Positions 1-7,678 of a stretch of 64,000 bases of DNA are shown here, piece after piece; the first letter of the stretch is position 1, and every line of letters begins with the position of its first letter. Both the position numbers and the translations under genes were made by a program. The notes beneath the pieces are model-generated. The model worked only from the letters and a program-made list of their open reading frames with translations. It had not been told where the DNA came from and ran no database searches. Source of the DNA: Sphingorhabdus sp. SMR4y (lineage in GTDB: Bacteria > Pseudomonadota > Alphaproteobacteria > Sphingomonadales > Sphingomonadaceae); contig NZ_CP022336.1 of assembly GCF_002218195.1 (NCBI RefSeq), forward strand, positions 124,001 to 188,000, read 5' to 3'.

Positions 1-389
1 AGCGGGAAGGGGTGGCCAATATCCTGCCACCGCTGCAGCTCGATGCGCAGACCGCGCAATGGGATGTGCAGGATGTGGCGGCCATATTGTGCATCAACAT
101 GGTCCATATCAGTCCCTGGGAATCGAGCATCGGCCTGTTTGACAAGGCCGGCAGGTTGCTCGCTCCGGGCGCGCCCTTCTTTCTCTACGGCCCCTATTTG
201 CGGGCAGAGGTCGAAACCGCGCCGGGTAATCTGGCCTTCGAACGCAGCCTGAAAAGCCGCAACCTGCGCTGGGGCCTGCGTGATGTCGCCGATATGGACG
301 CGCTGGCGGAACGCAACGGCTTCGTCCGCGAAAATCTGATCGAGATGCCGGCCAATAATATATCTTTGGTGTACAGGAAGCAGGGTTAA
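1..389 (+). CDS. DUF938 methyltransferase-like protein, 3' part
   Basis: The gene enters from the left edge and its frame is open back to the first bases, so the true start lies outside. The roughly 128 visible residues look like the C-terminal half of the DUF938 family (SAM-dependent methyltransferase fold, no established substrate). The visible signs are NILPPLQLD at the left edge, then INMVHISPW, a FLYGPY strand and a C-terminal ISLVYRK. It ends in TAA immediately before a palindromic repeat. The family call rests on memory of the motif pattern, and the SAM-binding N-terminal part cannot be seen here. Confidence 0.75.
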   Translation, partial: REGVANILPPLQLDAQTAQWDVQDVAAILCINMVHISPWESSIGLFDKAGRLLAPGAPFFLYGPYLRAEVETAPGNLAFERSLKSRNLRWGLRDVADMDALAERNGFVRENLIEMPANNISLVYRKQG

Positions 390-545
390 GCCCCTCCTTT
401 TCAAAGGAGGGGTTGGGGTGGTTTCTCTCCTCAATGAATTGCTCGCTGGTTTCCCATTAACACTCGCCCATATAAAATTCGCTTGCGCGAGCGATGCCGT
501 CGCATCGCCACCACCCCCAACCCCTCCTCTAAAGAGGAGGGGCTT
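388..545. repeat. Large inverted repeat, each arm itself palindromic
   Basis: Two arms of about 33 bases (388-421 and 508-545) are inverted copies of each other, separated by about 86 bases. Each arm contains its own 22-base palindrome of the form CCCCTCC...GGAGGGG (391-412 and 521-542), followed or preceded by TTGGGGTGG or its complement. Either arm alone can fold into a stable RNA hairpin, and the two could pair together. The element fills most of the gap between the DUF938 gene and the acyl-CoA ligase and may act as terminator or mobile repeat; neither arm is followed by a clear T-tract. Confidence 0.8.
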
Positions 546-616
546 GAGTTTCTTCCCCTTGCCATGGCTTAATCGCGCGATTAACAAGGCCGTCAGAACA
601 ATATAGGAGCGGGCAA

Positions 617-2191
617 ATGACAGAGACACGACGCTGCATGGGGTCTTCCATCGCCCATTGGGCTACGAAAACACCAGACAATATCGCGATCGACGATCCG
701 GACGGTTTGGTCAGCTATGCCGAACTCGACAAGCGGGTCACCGAATATGCGCAAGCCTTTACGGGTGCCGGCCTTTCCAGGGGCGATCGCATCTGCTGGC
801 TGGGCAAAAATAGCGGTCTCTATTTCACCCTGTTCGCCGCCGCCAGCCGCGCCGGCATGGTGATCGCGCCGATCGGCTGGCGTCTTGCTGCGCCGGAAGT
901 CGCTTATGTCCTGAAAGACACAAAAGCACCGCTGCTGATCTGCGAGCCCGCATTTGCCAAAACCGCCGAGAAGGCTGCACAAGACTCACCCGATACCAAG
1001 ACGATCCTTTGCACCAGGACCGGCACCGATCTGCCGACGCTGGCGGATTTCGTCGCCAATACCGCCCCCGGCGATCTGCCTGAAACCGACCCGGCGGAAG
1101 GCGTACTGCAACTTTATACGTCCGGCACCACCGGCAATCCCAAGGGCGCGGTTCTGACCAGCGACAATCTTTTCAAGCTGCGGCCGCTGGTCGAGGATCA
1201 TCCCGATCATGCCTGGATCGACCTGAACCCCGGCGACAGCACGCTCGCGGTCATGCCCTGCGCGCATATCGCCGGATCCGGCATCGGCCCGATCGCCTTT
1301 TACAATGGCGCGACGATGATGGTCATTCCCGAATTCCACCCTGATCATGTGCTCGATTGCATCGACAAGGGGCTGAACCAGTTTTTCCTCGTGCCGACCG
1401 CGCTGCAGATGCTGGTCAACTGGCCGCGCGCGAAGGATACCGACTTTTCCTGCGTCCGCAGCGTCACCTACGGCGCCGCGCCGATTCCGCTGGAGCTGCT
1501 GCGCCAGTGTATCCAGACCATGCCGCAGGCTTTGTTCTGCCAGCAATATGGCATGACCGAAACCACCGGCACCGTCTGCATATTGCCACCCGGCGATCAT
1601 GATCCCGACGGCAATGAACGGATGCGCGGCATCGGCATTCCCTTGCCCAGCGTCGAAATGAAGATTGTCGACGAAAAGCGGCAGGAAGTCCCGCCCGGCA
1701 CGATCGGAGAAATCGCCACACGGTCCGGTCTCAACATGCTGCATTATTTCAACAATCCGGAAAAGACGGCAGAGACGGTCGACGAAGAGGGCTGGCTCTA
1801 CACCGGTGATGCGGCGGTGATGGACGAGGACGGCTATTTCTATATCAAGGACCGGGTCAAGGACATGATCATCTCCGGCGGCGAGAATGTCTATCCGGCG
1901 GAAGTGGAAAACGCGATCTTCGGCCACCCGCAGGTCAATGAAGTGGCGGTCATCGGCATCCCCGACGCGAAATGGGGCGAAGCGGTGAAGGCCGTGGTCT
2001 CGCCAAAGCCTGACGCCGGCGAAGTCGACACCGACAGCGTTATCGCCTGGGCACGCGAGCGGATTGCCGGGTTCAAGGTGCCGAAAACGGTCGACGTGAT
2101 CCCGGAGCTGCCGAGAAACGCATCCGGCAAGATCCTGCGCCGCGAATTGCGCGCGCCTTACTGGGAAGGCAAGGATCGCGGCGTGAATTGA
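617..2191 (+). CDS. AMP-binding acyl-CoA ligase (FadD-like)
   Basis: This 524-residue member of the ANL superfamily would activate a carboxylic acid with ATP and join it to CoA. The P-loop-like motif YTSGTTGNPKG is at residues 167-177, YGMTETTG lies near 315, YTGD is near 394, the hinge region KDMIISGGENVYPAE is near 416-430 and the C-terminal catalytic lysine motif NASGKILRREL is near 505. An AGGAG at 604-608 precedes the ATG. Length and motif order fit the long/medium-chain fatty acid-CoA ligase branch, but the chain specificity cannot be read from sequence. It stands alone, and the next plus-strand gene is a thioesterase 134 bases downstream that could be co-transcribed. Confidence 0.9.
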   Translation: MTETRRCMGSSIAHWATKTPDNIAIDDPDGLVSYAELDKRVTEYAQAFTGAGLSRGDRICWLGKNSGLYFTLFAAASRAGMVIAPIGWRLAAPEVAYVLKDTKAPLLICEPAFAKTAEKAAQDSPDTKTILCTRTGTDLPTLADFVANTAPGDLPETDPAEGVLQLYTSGTTGNPKGAVLTSDNLFKLRPLVEDHPDHAWIDLNPGDSTLAVMPCAHIAGSGIGPIAFYNGATMMVIPEFHPDHVLDCIDKGLNQFFLVPTALQMLVNWPRAKDTDFSCVRSVTYGAAPIPLELLRQCIQTMPQALFCQQYGMTETTGTVCILPPGDHDPDGNERMRGIGIPLPSVEMKIVDEKRQEVPPGTIGEIATRSGLNMLHYFNNPEKTAETVDEEGWLYTGDAAVMDEDGYFYIKDRVKDMIISGGENVYPAEVENAIFGHPQVNEVAVIGIPDAKWGEAVKAVVSPKPDAGEVDTDSVIAWARERIAGFKVPKTVDVIPELPRNASGKILRRELRAPYWEGKDRGVN

Positions 2192-2325
2192 CCGTGCGCG
2201 GGGAAAGCGGCGGTCCGGACAGGGCTGTCTGCCAGTAAACGCGAGCGGTTGAGCGACGCCATTATGTTTCTTTTGAACGTGAAAATCGAGCGCCGTTCCG
2301 GACGGCGGACGCAGGGGGTATATTG

Positions 2326-2751
2326 ATGATGAACAAAGCGGAAATAATTGACAGGCAAAACCGTGCAAGCCCTGCATTTATCCGGTTGCTCGGGGGGAAG
2401 CTGGTCGATTTCGACGCCGGAAAATGCGCCTGCACCTTCGAATTCGATATCGGAACGGACTATTGCCACTCTGTTGATATCGTGCAGGGCGGCTTTGTTA
2501 CCGCTATGCTGGACGCGGCCATGAGCCACGCCATGTTTCTCCATGATCCGGACATTGTCGGCCTCTCTTCGCTGGAGATAAAGACCACCTATCTGGAACC
2601 GACACGCGCGGGAAAGCTGCGGGTAGAAGGCTGGGCAATCAAGCAGGGCTATAAGATCATCTTCATGGAAGGCCATGTCTACGATGCGGATGACGTTTTG
2701 ACCGCGACCGCCAGCACGGTCAGCAAAATATCCCGGGCGCCCGCCGGCTAG
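2326..2751 (+). CDS. PaaI-family hotdog thioesterase
   Basis: This 141-residue single-domain hotdog protein resembles PaaI/YdiI acyl-CoA thioesterases. The characteristic helix is seen as VQGGFVTAMLDAAMSHAM around residues 54-71, followed by a strand with LEIKTTYLEP. Proteins of this family hydrolyse acyl- or aroyl-CoA thioesters in the cytoplasm. There are three candidate starts in frame (TTG 2323, ATG 2326, ATG 2329). The GGGGG at 2314-2318 is best spaced for one of the two ATGs, so 2326 is used. Its position just after an acyl-CoA ligase gives a ligase/thioesterase pair. Confidence 0.85.
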   Translation: MMNKAEIIDRQNRASPAFIRLLGGKLVDFDAGKCACTFEFDIGTDYCHSVDIVQGGFVTAMLDAAMSHAMFLHDPDIVGLSSLEIKTTYLEPTRAGKLRVEGWAIKQGYKIIFMEGHVYDADDVLTATASTVSKISRAPAG

Positions 2752-2818
2752 GCCGGTTGAAGCAACCGATATATCGAACGGCATCTCCATAGGGGCAGAT
2801 GGCGGACATTGTCGTGGC

Positions 2819-3730
2819 TCAGACGAATTCCGATGACCGCATCAGGTTGCGCGGATCGCTGGCGGCTTCGCTGAGCAACCAGTCGCCGAACCAGCGGATC
2901 GCGCGCTTGCTGCCCGATGCATTCTTGATCGCGAGAAAATAGCTGTACGGGGTCTCGGCGCTTTCGCCGAAGGGGCGAACAAGTCCGGATGTTCCGGATT
3001 TGAAATTGACCATGTCCTCGAGCACCAGAGCTATCCCCAGACCGTTTTGTGCCGCTGAAACAAGCAACGGGCCATTGTCATAATATTCGATTTTGCTGGA
3101 AGGCAGCGTATCGAAACCGACGGTATTCAGCCAGTTGGGCAGTATTTCCGGCAAGGCGCGATGGATCAGGAGCGGCTGTTCCCGCAAGGCGCGTTTGAGT
3201 CCGGACCGCGTGTCGACCAGACCGGGTGCGGTGATCGCGAAGGCACGTTGCGGGCGCAGTTCGTGCATTTTGATCTGATGCTCATTCTTGTTGGCAAACA
3301 GGATGATGGCATCCAGGCTCATGCCCAGTTTCGCCATGGGTGAGCCGGAACTGTCGAGTGTCAGCTCGACTTCAGGATATTTCGCCCGGAAATGCTGCAT
3401 TCGCGGCATCAGCCAGGCCGTTGCGAAGGACGGGGGCACGCCCACGGTGATCTTGAATTGTTTTTCCTCGCGCAGTTCTTCCAGAAGCAGCCCGAGCTTC
3501 TCGAACACAGGTTCGGTGCCGATCAACAGACGCTCCCCGGTCGGGGTGAGCTGAAACTCATGATGGCGCCGTTCGAAAAGCGGCTGGCCGACATAGGTTT
3601 CCAAATTCTGGATGCGGCGGCTCAAGGCCGACGGGGAAAGATTCAGATCGGTCGCGGCGGCGCGAAGCGTGCCGCTCCGTGCTGTGGCTAGAAAAGCTTC
3701 GAGAGCACCGGTCGGGGGAAGCCTGCGCAT
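2819..3730 (-). CDS. LysR-family transcriptional regulator (GcvA-like)
   Basis: This 303-residue regulator has an N-terminal winged helix-turn-helix: GALEAFLATARSG, then LNLSPSALSRRIQNLE at roughly residues 28-43, then LFERRHHEFQLTPTGE. The rest is the usual periplasmic-binding-like effector domain, starting near residue 92. The opening RRLPPTGALEAF and the overall form are closest to the GcvA/AmpR branch. AGGAG lies 6-10 bases upstream of the ATG. It is divergent from the urcA-like gene across 307 bases, the usual arrangement for a LysR regulator and a target, but no clear T-N11-A operator was picked out. The effector is unknown. Confidence 0.9.
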   Translation of the reverse strand: MRRLPPTGALEAFLATARSGTLRAAATDLNLSPSALSRRIQNLETYVGQPLFERRHHEFQLTPTGERLLIGTEPVFEKLGLLLEELREEKQFKITVGVPPSFATAWLMPRMQHFRAKYPEVELTLDSSGSPMAKLGMSLDAIILFANKNEHQIKMHELRPQRAFAITAPGLVDTRSGLKRALREQPLLIHRALPEILPNWLNTVGFDTLPSSKIEYYDNGPLLVSAAQNGLGIALVLEDMVNFKSGTSGLVRPFGESAETPYSYFLAIKNASGSKRAIRWFGDWLLSEAASDPRNLMRSSEFV

Positions 3731-4037
3731 TGTTACTCCTGATACACGTTACGACAGCGTGATCCTTCATCGGGGACCCGATCCCTTGAAGGGGTGAATC
3801 CGGATCAGATCGGCGCTGTGTCGCGATACTAAACAATTTTATGCTGCGATGCATCATTTTCTTGAAAAAGCCCCGATGCCACATTTTTTCAATCTGGAGC
3901 GATCTTCTCAAATATCTGAATATACAGTGTAAATTATAAATTTGCAAAGAACGCAACGGCCCGTGCGCAGGCTGCGATGGTGCTTTTTATGCGGATCGAT
4001 AATGCTGCAACGCACAAATTCAGAAGGGAATCATACT
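3731..4037. other. Divergent intergenic region, LysR / urcA-like
   Basis: This 307-base gap between two divergent genes has an AT-rich centre (3895-3945) compared with its surroundings and should hold promoters for both directions. No coding sequence, repeat or unambiguous operator was recognised in it. Confidence 0.5.
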
Positions 4038-4367
4038 ATGAACATCATCAAAAACACCGTCCTTGTCGCTCTTGCAGCGTCAGCCATCGCCACCGCCCCT
4101 GCGGCGGCCGCAGAGGAAAAGGCATTGTTCAAATTCGCCGCCCAGGAATTGCAGAGCGAAGGCAGCCGCGAGCGGATGATGGCGCGCCTGGAGAGAAAAG
4201 CGCGCTCTTACTGCCGCAGCAGTAACTACTCGGTAATCATCCCGCACCACAATCTGTCCAAGTGCAGCGATGCGATCGAAGCACAGTGGCTGGCGGCCAT
4301 CGACAGCGTTGAGCTGAGCGGTTTCAGCGCCCCGGCTGGCGCGAAACTGGCTGACGCCCGACCATAA
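4038..4367 (+). CDS. UrcA-family secreted protein
   Basis: This 109-residue protein has an N-terminal signal peptide (IIKNTVLVALAASAIA, cleavage likely after APAAAA near residue 26). The mature part follows the UrcA family pattern: a beta strand KFAAQEL, a helix with RMMARLERKARSYC, and a second cysteine in LSKCSDAIEAQWLAAI. The two cysteines probably form a disulfide in the periplasm. UrcA proteins are common in sphingomonads and caulobacters and have no defined biochemical role. GAAGGGA at 4023-4029 gives a moderate ribosome site. A much longer in-frame extension exists upstream but lacks the signal peptide at its start. Confidence 0.8.
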   Translation: MNIIKNTVLVALAASAIATAPAAAAEEKALFKFAAQELQSEGSRERMMARLERKARSYCRSSNYSVIIPHHNLSKCSDAIEAQWLAAIDSVELSGFSAPAGAKLADARP

Positions 4368-4746
4368 TATTTACCACGTGCCCAACCTGTCGTTCTGGCG
4401 CTCGGCAATATAGTGAAACAGGCCCTTTCCGTCTCTGGCGGAGAGGGCCTGACTGTCAAAGGCCCGGCTAAATTTATCAAATCCGGAGCGGTTCCCGAGC
4501 CCAGACCACATCGCTGTCACTGTGTCAGTTGGTCGGATCGCAAGCCACGGGAACCCCGGTCCGGCCCTCGATGTGACGACCTTTGAGAGGCTTTCCGACA
4601 TTGGTTATGTCTGGATATGCGGCCATATCCGGGCCGATATAGCTCTTGAAACTGCTTCGATTTTGCATATAGCCAACCGGCGTAAAATGCCGACAGCGTG
4701 TGTCAAGATTTGACGGGTCATCGGAAACAGGGGGTAGAGCTGTGCC
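4368..4746. other. Gap between urcA-like and BLUF genes
   Basis: This 379-base region contains the hairpin at 4420-4450 and no convincing gene. A 63-codon frame (4522-4713) has no ribosome site and no recognisable features. The promoter of the BLUF gene should lie near the right end. Confidence 0.4.
4420..4450 (+). terminator. Hairpin downstream of urcA-like gene
   Basis: AGGCCCTTTCCG at 4420-4431 pairs with CGGAGAGGGCCT at 4439-4450 with one mismatch, giving a 12-base stem and a 7-base loop 53 bases after the stop codon. No T-tract follows, so it may stabilise the 3' end rather than terminate intrinsically. Confidence 0.45.
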
Positions 4747-5169
4747 ATGCCAAATGGGTTAATTACATCGATCAGCTATATCAGCACCGCGCGCGCCGGT
4801 CTGACAGAAGAAGATTTCCAGAATATCCTGGCCGAAGCCGGCGCTCGGAACGATACGCTCGGTCTGACCGGGTTGCTCGCTTTCAACGGATTGAATTTCA
4901 TGCAGATTCTGGAAGGTTCCCGACTGGATCTCAACCAATGCATGGCCTTGATCGAAGCCGATCCTCGTCACGACGGCCTTGTCATATTCGACCGTCGCGA
5001 GATAAGACGGCGGGAATTTCCCGATTGGCAAATGGCGGGCATCATGGTCGATCAGACAGGCCAGAAAAGCAAAGCGAAGCTGGAGCAGATTCTGGCAGGG
5101 GACGGAGTCCGGCCGGAGACGAGAAAGCATTTCGAGAGCTTCCATTCCTTCGGCGCTCCGGCCCGATAG
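4747..5169 (+). CDS. BLUF-domain blue-light photoreceptor
   Basis: This 140-residue protein consists of a BLUF (FAD-binding blue-light sensor) domain plus a short C-terminal tail. The photochemical residues can be placed: Tyr11 in SISYISTA, Asn35 in RNDTLGLTGLL, Gln53 in FMQILEG, and a tryptophan at 94 in FPDWQMAG matching the conserved semi-mobile Trp position. Light changes hydrogen bonding around FAD through Tyr and Gln. There is no attached GGDEF, EAL or cyclase output domain, so it would signal through a partner protein, as the short BLUF proteins PixD/BlrB do. No partner is obvious next to it. It converges with the MBL-rhodanese gene. Confidence 0.92.
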   Translation: MPNGLITSISYISTARAGLTEEDFQNILAEAGARNDTLGLTGLLAFNGLNFMQILEGSRLDLNQCMALIEADPRHDGLVIFDRREIRRREFPDWQMAGIMVDQTGQKSKAKLEQILAGDGVRPETRKHFESFHSFGAPAR

Positions 5170-5295
5170 ACGCATTCGGCGTTGCGTCCGGCACAATGTG
5201 CCATCGTCATGTGCCAGCGTCAGGCGCGATAGCAGGACTTGCATTTTGACGCCGTAACTGATCGCCCGGCGTTTGTCCGTCGCCGCCAATATTGC

Positions 5296-6654
5296 CTAGA
5301 CATCCGCCCCCGACGCTTTCCAGGCTCCCATCGAACCGAGATAGATGTCGAGATTTCCGAAACCCCGACTGGCCAGCCAGCCCGCGGCCACGGTTGCGCG
5401 CATGCCGCTGGCGCACATCAATGTATAATGGCGGGTCTTGTCGAGCTCCTGCCACCGTTCGTTCAGTTCGCCGACATAGATATGTCGAGAGCCATCGATA
5501 GAGACCTCGCTTCGCTCATCCGCATCGCGCACGTCGAGCAAGGTCCAGTCGCCGCGATCTTCATTCAGCCGCCTTTCGACCTCTCCGGTTGTGATCATCG
5601 GGATTTGCGCCATATTTCTCCCCGCTGCCGCCGCCGGGACGACGCCGCTATAGCCGCCGACGATATTGTCCAGCGCGATCCGGACGAGATGCTCGGTGGC
5701 CGTGGCCAGCTGACTTTCGTCGGAGCCGATCAGCAATATGCTGTCTTCTTCGCCGATGAACCATCCGGCAAAGGCTGGTATCATGCCGACGGGCAGGTTC
5801 ATCGAACCGGGGAAATGACCCGAAGCATAAGCCATCGGTTCGCGTACATCGATCCAGCGGGTAGCGGAACAGTCATCGAGTTCTGCCAGGCTCAACATTC
5901 TGGGCTTCAGTACCCGTGGTGCCGGGTCACCGCCTTCCAGATTGAGCCGTTCCATCAGCCGGAAATAGGGCGGCTGGTAATGGTTTTCGTTGACCTTGGC
6001 CTCGATAAATGCGTCGCGGCTTTCGATCTGCAACCGGGGATTGTTCTTCCGTTCATGCCCGACCGTCGAAAATTCCCGTTCCGCCATTCCCGACCCGCAA
6101 ACCGATCCGGCGCCATGGGCGGGATAGATGATCGCCTGATCGCCAAGCGCCAGAATTTTCTGCAGCGAATCGAACAAAAGCCCGGCCACTTCCCGTTTGC
6201 GGTCCGGATAGAAGTCGGTGCGACCGACATCGCCCACGAACAGGGCATCGCCCGTAAACACGCCGACCGCTCCTTCGGGATATTCACTGTCATAAAGCGC
6301 GAAGGCGAGATGGTCGTCGGTATGACCCGGTGTTTCGACAATCTCGACAGCGAGCTGGCCGATTGCGAACCGGTCGCCTTCACGGACGGTTGTCGCATAA
6401 ACGACGTCACCCGCCGCATTGGGGCCGTGAAAGACATCGGCTCCTGTCATGTCTGCCAATATGGGCGCGCCGGAGACCAGATCCTCGTTGCGGTGGGTCT
6501 CGAAAATATGGGTAATCTCCAGACCTTCGGCGCGGGCCGTTTCGAGATAGATGTCGCAGTCCCGTCTCGGATCGATGACGGCCGCCTTACCGCCGGAACC
6601 GACCAGATAGGAAAGATGGGAGAGACCGGGTGTCTTGATTTTTTTGAGCAGCAT
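5296..6654 (-). CDS. MBL-fold / double rhodanese protein, persulfide dioxygenase-like
   Basis: This 452-residue three-domain protein has a metallo-beta-lactamase fold (1-250), a rhodanese-like domain without catalytic cysteine (about 262-345), and a second rhodanese domain ending near 450 whose active-site loop reads LMCASGMRA. This order matches CstB-type persulfide dioxygenase/sulfurtransferases. The usual HxHxDH motif is altered to ETHRNEDL (H54, N56, D58, L59), while H111, D136 and H180 are present. The three ligands reported for the mononuclear iron of ETHE1-type dioxygenases (first His, H111 and D136 equivalents) therefore remain. AGGAGG sits 4 bases before the ATG. It follows copA-copB on the same strand after a 107-base gap holding a small hairpin (6722-6740), so co-regulation with copper resistance is possible but not shown. 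Confidence 0.8.
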   Translation of the reverse strand: MLLKKIKTPGLSHLSYLVGSGGKAAVIDPRRDCDIYLETARAEGLEITHIFETHRNEDLVSGAPILADMTGADVFHGPNAAGDVVYATTVREGDRFAIGQLAVEIVETPGHTDDHLAFALYDSEYPEGAVGVFTGDALFVGDVGRTDFYPDRKREVAGLLFDSLQKILALGDQAIIYPAHGAGSVCGSGMAEREFSTVGHERKNNPRLQIESRDAFIEAKVNENHYQPPYFRLMERLNLEGGDPAPRVLKPRMLSLAELDDCSATRWIDVREPMAYASGHFPGSMNLPVGMIPAFAGWFIGEEDSILLIGSDESQLATATEHLVRIALDNIVGGYSGVVPAAAAGRNMAQIPMITTGEVERRLNEDRGDWTLLDVRDADERSEVSIDGSRHIYVGELNERWQELDKTRHYTLMCASGMRATVAAGWLASRGFGNLDIYLGSMGAWKASGADV

Positions 6655-6761
6655 ATGTCCTCCTGACGTTGATCAACTTACCCGGAAAAGGCGATCGGGT
6701 TCCCTCGACAGAGGGTCGGCAGGCATGGTTTTGCCATGCCAGCACCCGCTCCACCGGGAGA

Positions 6762-7678
6762 TCAAAACCAGAAACGCACCCCGATCACATAATTGGTAAC
6801 GCTCGGATCCTCGCCAGCCAGCCGCGCAAAGTCACGGCTGCCGCCCAGTTTCCATTCCTGCTCGATCCCGACATAGGGGGCAAATTCCGGCACGATCTCG
6901 TAGCGGAGCCGGAGTCCAAGTTCGATATTGTCGATTCCGGAGCCGATATCCAGTTCGGGAATCTCCTGAGCCGAGAGGTTGACCTCGGCGCGCGGTTGCA
7001 GGATCAGGCGCTGGCTGAGGCGCTGGTCATATTCGGCCTCGATCCGCGCGGTCAGATCACCCTTGCCGGACAGGAACGCCGCGGCGTCGATTTCAAACAT
7101 ATAGGGCATCAGGCCCTGGACCCCGATCACCGCATGGGTGCGCTTCGGGCCGGTGAGATCCTGCCGGACACCGGCCTGGAGGTCAAAAAAAGGCGCGATG
7201 GCGCGGCTGTAAAGCGCCTGTATTTCGGCCTGCTCGATCGCTTCGCCAAAAGCGCCTTCGCCCTCGCTCTTGAACCAGAATTTATTGATGTCGCCGCCAT
7301 AATAGCCCTGGACATCCCAGAGATAGCCATCCTCGCCCGCGCGCGCGCGATATTCCAGCCGGTCACCCTGAAACCAGAAGAGCTGCATACCGCCATGCTC
7401 CTGATAGAGCGCCTCACGAGATGGGCGCATCGCCTCGGCCCCCAGACAGCGTCCGCCGCACTGGGTGGTCCGCTTGCCCCATTTGGTGGCGATGCCGGTT
7501 CGACCGCAGGCCGGGAATGACCCATCGCGCCATGATCCATCTGGCTATGGTCTACCTCGGACTCGGCCTCTGAAGCCGCAGGCATCCGGTGCGCGCTGTG
7601 GTCCATCTGACTGTGGTCTTGCGCCAACGCCGGCGGGGTGACGATCATCGCCGCAAGGCTTGCGGATAATAGCCGCAT
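6762..7678 (-). pseudogene. copB: copB copper resistance outer-membrane protein, frameshifted
   Basis: Two overlapping frames together make one CopB/PcoB protein. The 5' part (from ATG 7678) has a signal peptide and a Met/His-rich stretch (DHSQMDHSAH, then DHSQMDHGAMGH) and reads up to SAADAVWG. The 3' part continues as AEAMRPSREALYQEHGG and runs through the beta-barrel domain to a terminal aromatic FWF, as in outer-membrane proteins. The switch is at the C5 run 7439-7443; one more C would restore a single frame of about 306 residues. CopB binds copper in the outer membrane and works with CopA. The start overlaps the copA stop (TGATG), implying translational coupling. The defect may be a true mutation, a phase-variable tract or a base-calling error. 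Confidence 0.8.

Noticed and set aside
986-2377. A 463-codon open frame on the minus strand opposite the acyl-CoA ligase
   Set aside because: It is a shadow of a high-GC gene: its amino acids are rich in Arg, His, Asp and Gly with no family motif, while the plus strand encodes complete ANL motifs.
5239-6666. A 475-codon plus-strand frame opposite the MBL-rhodanese gene
   Set aside because: The minus strand has an intact three-domain protein and AGGAGG; this frame lacks motifs and a ribosome site.
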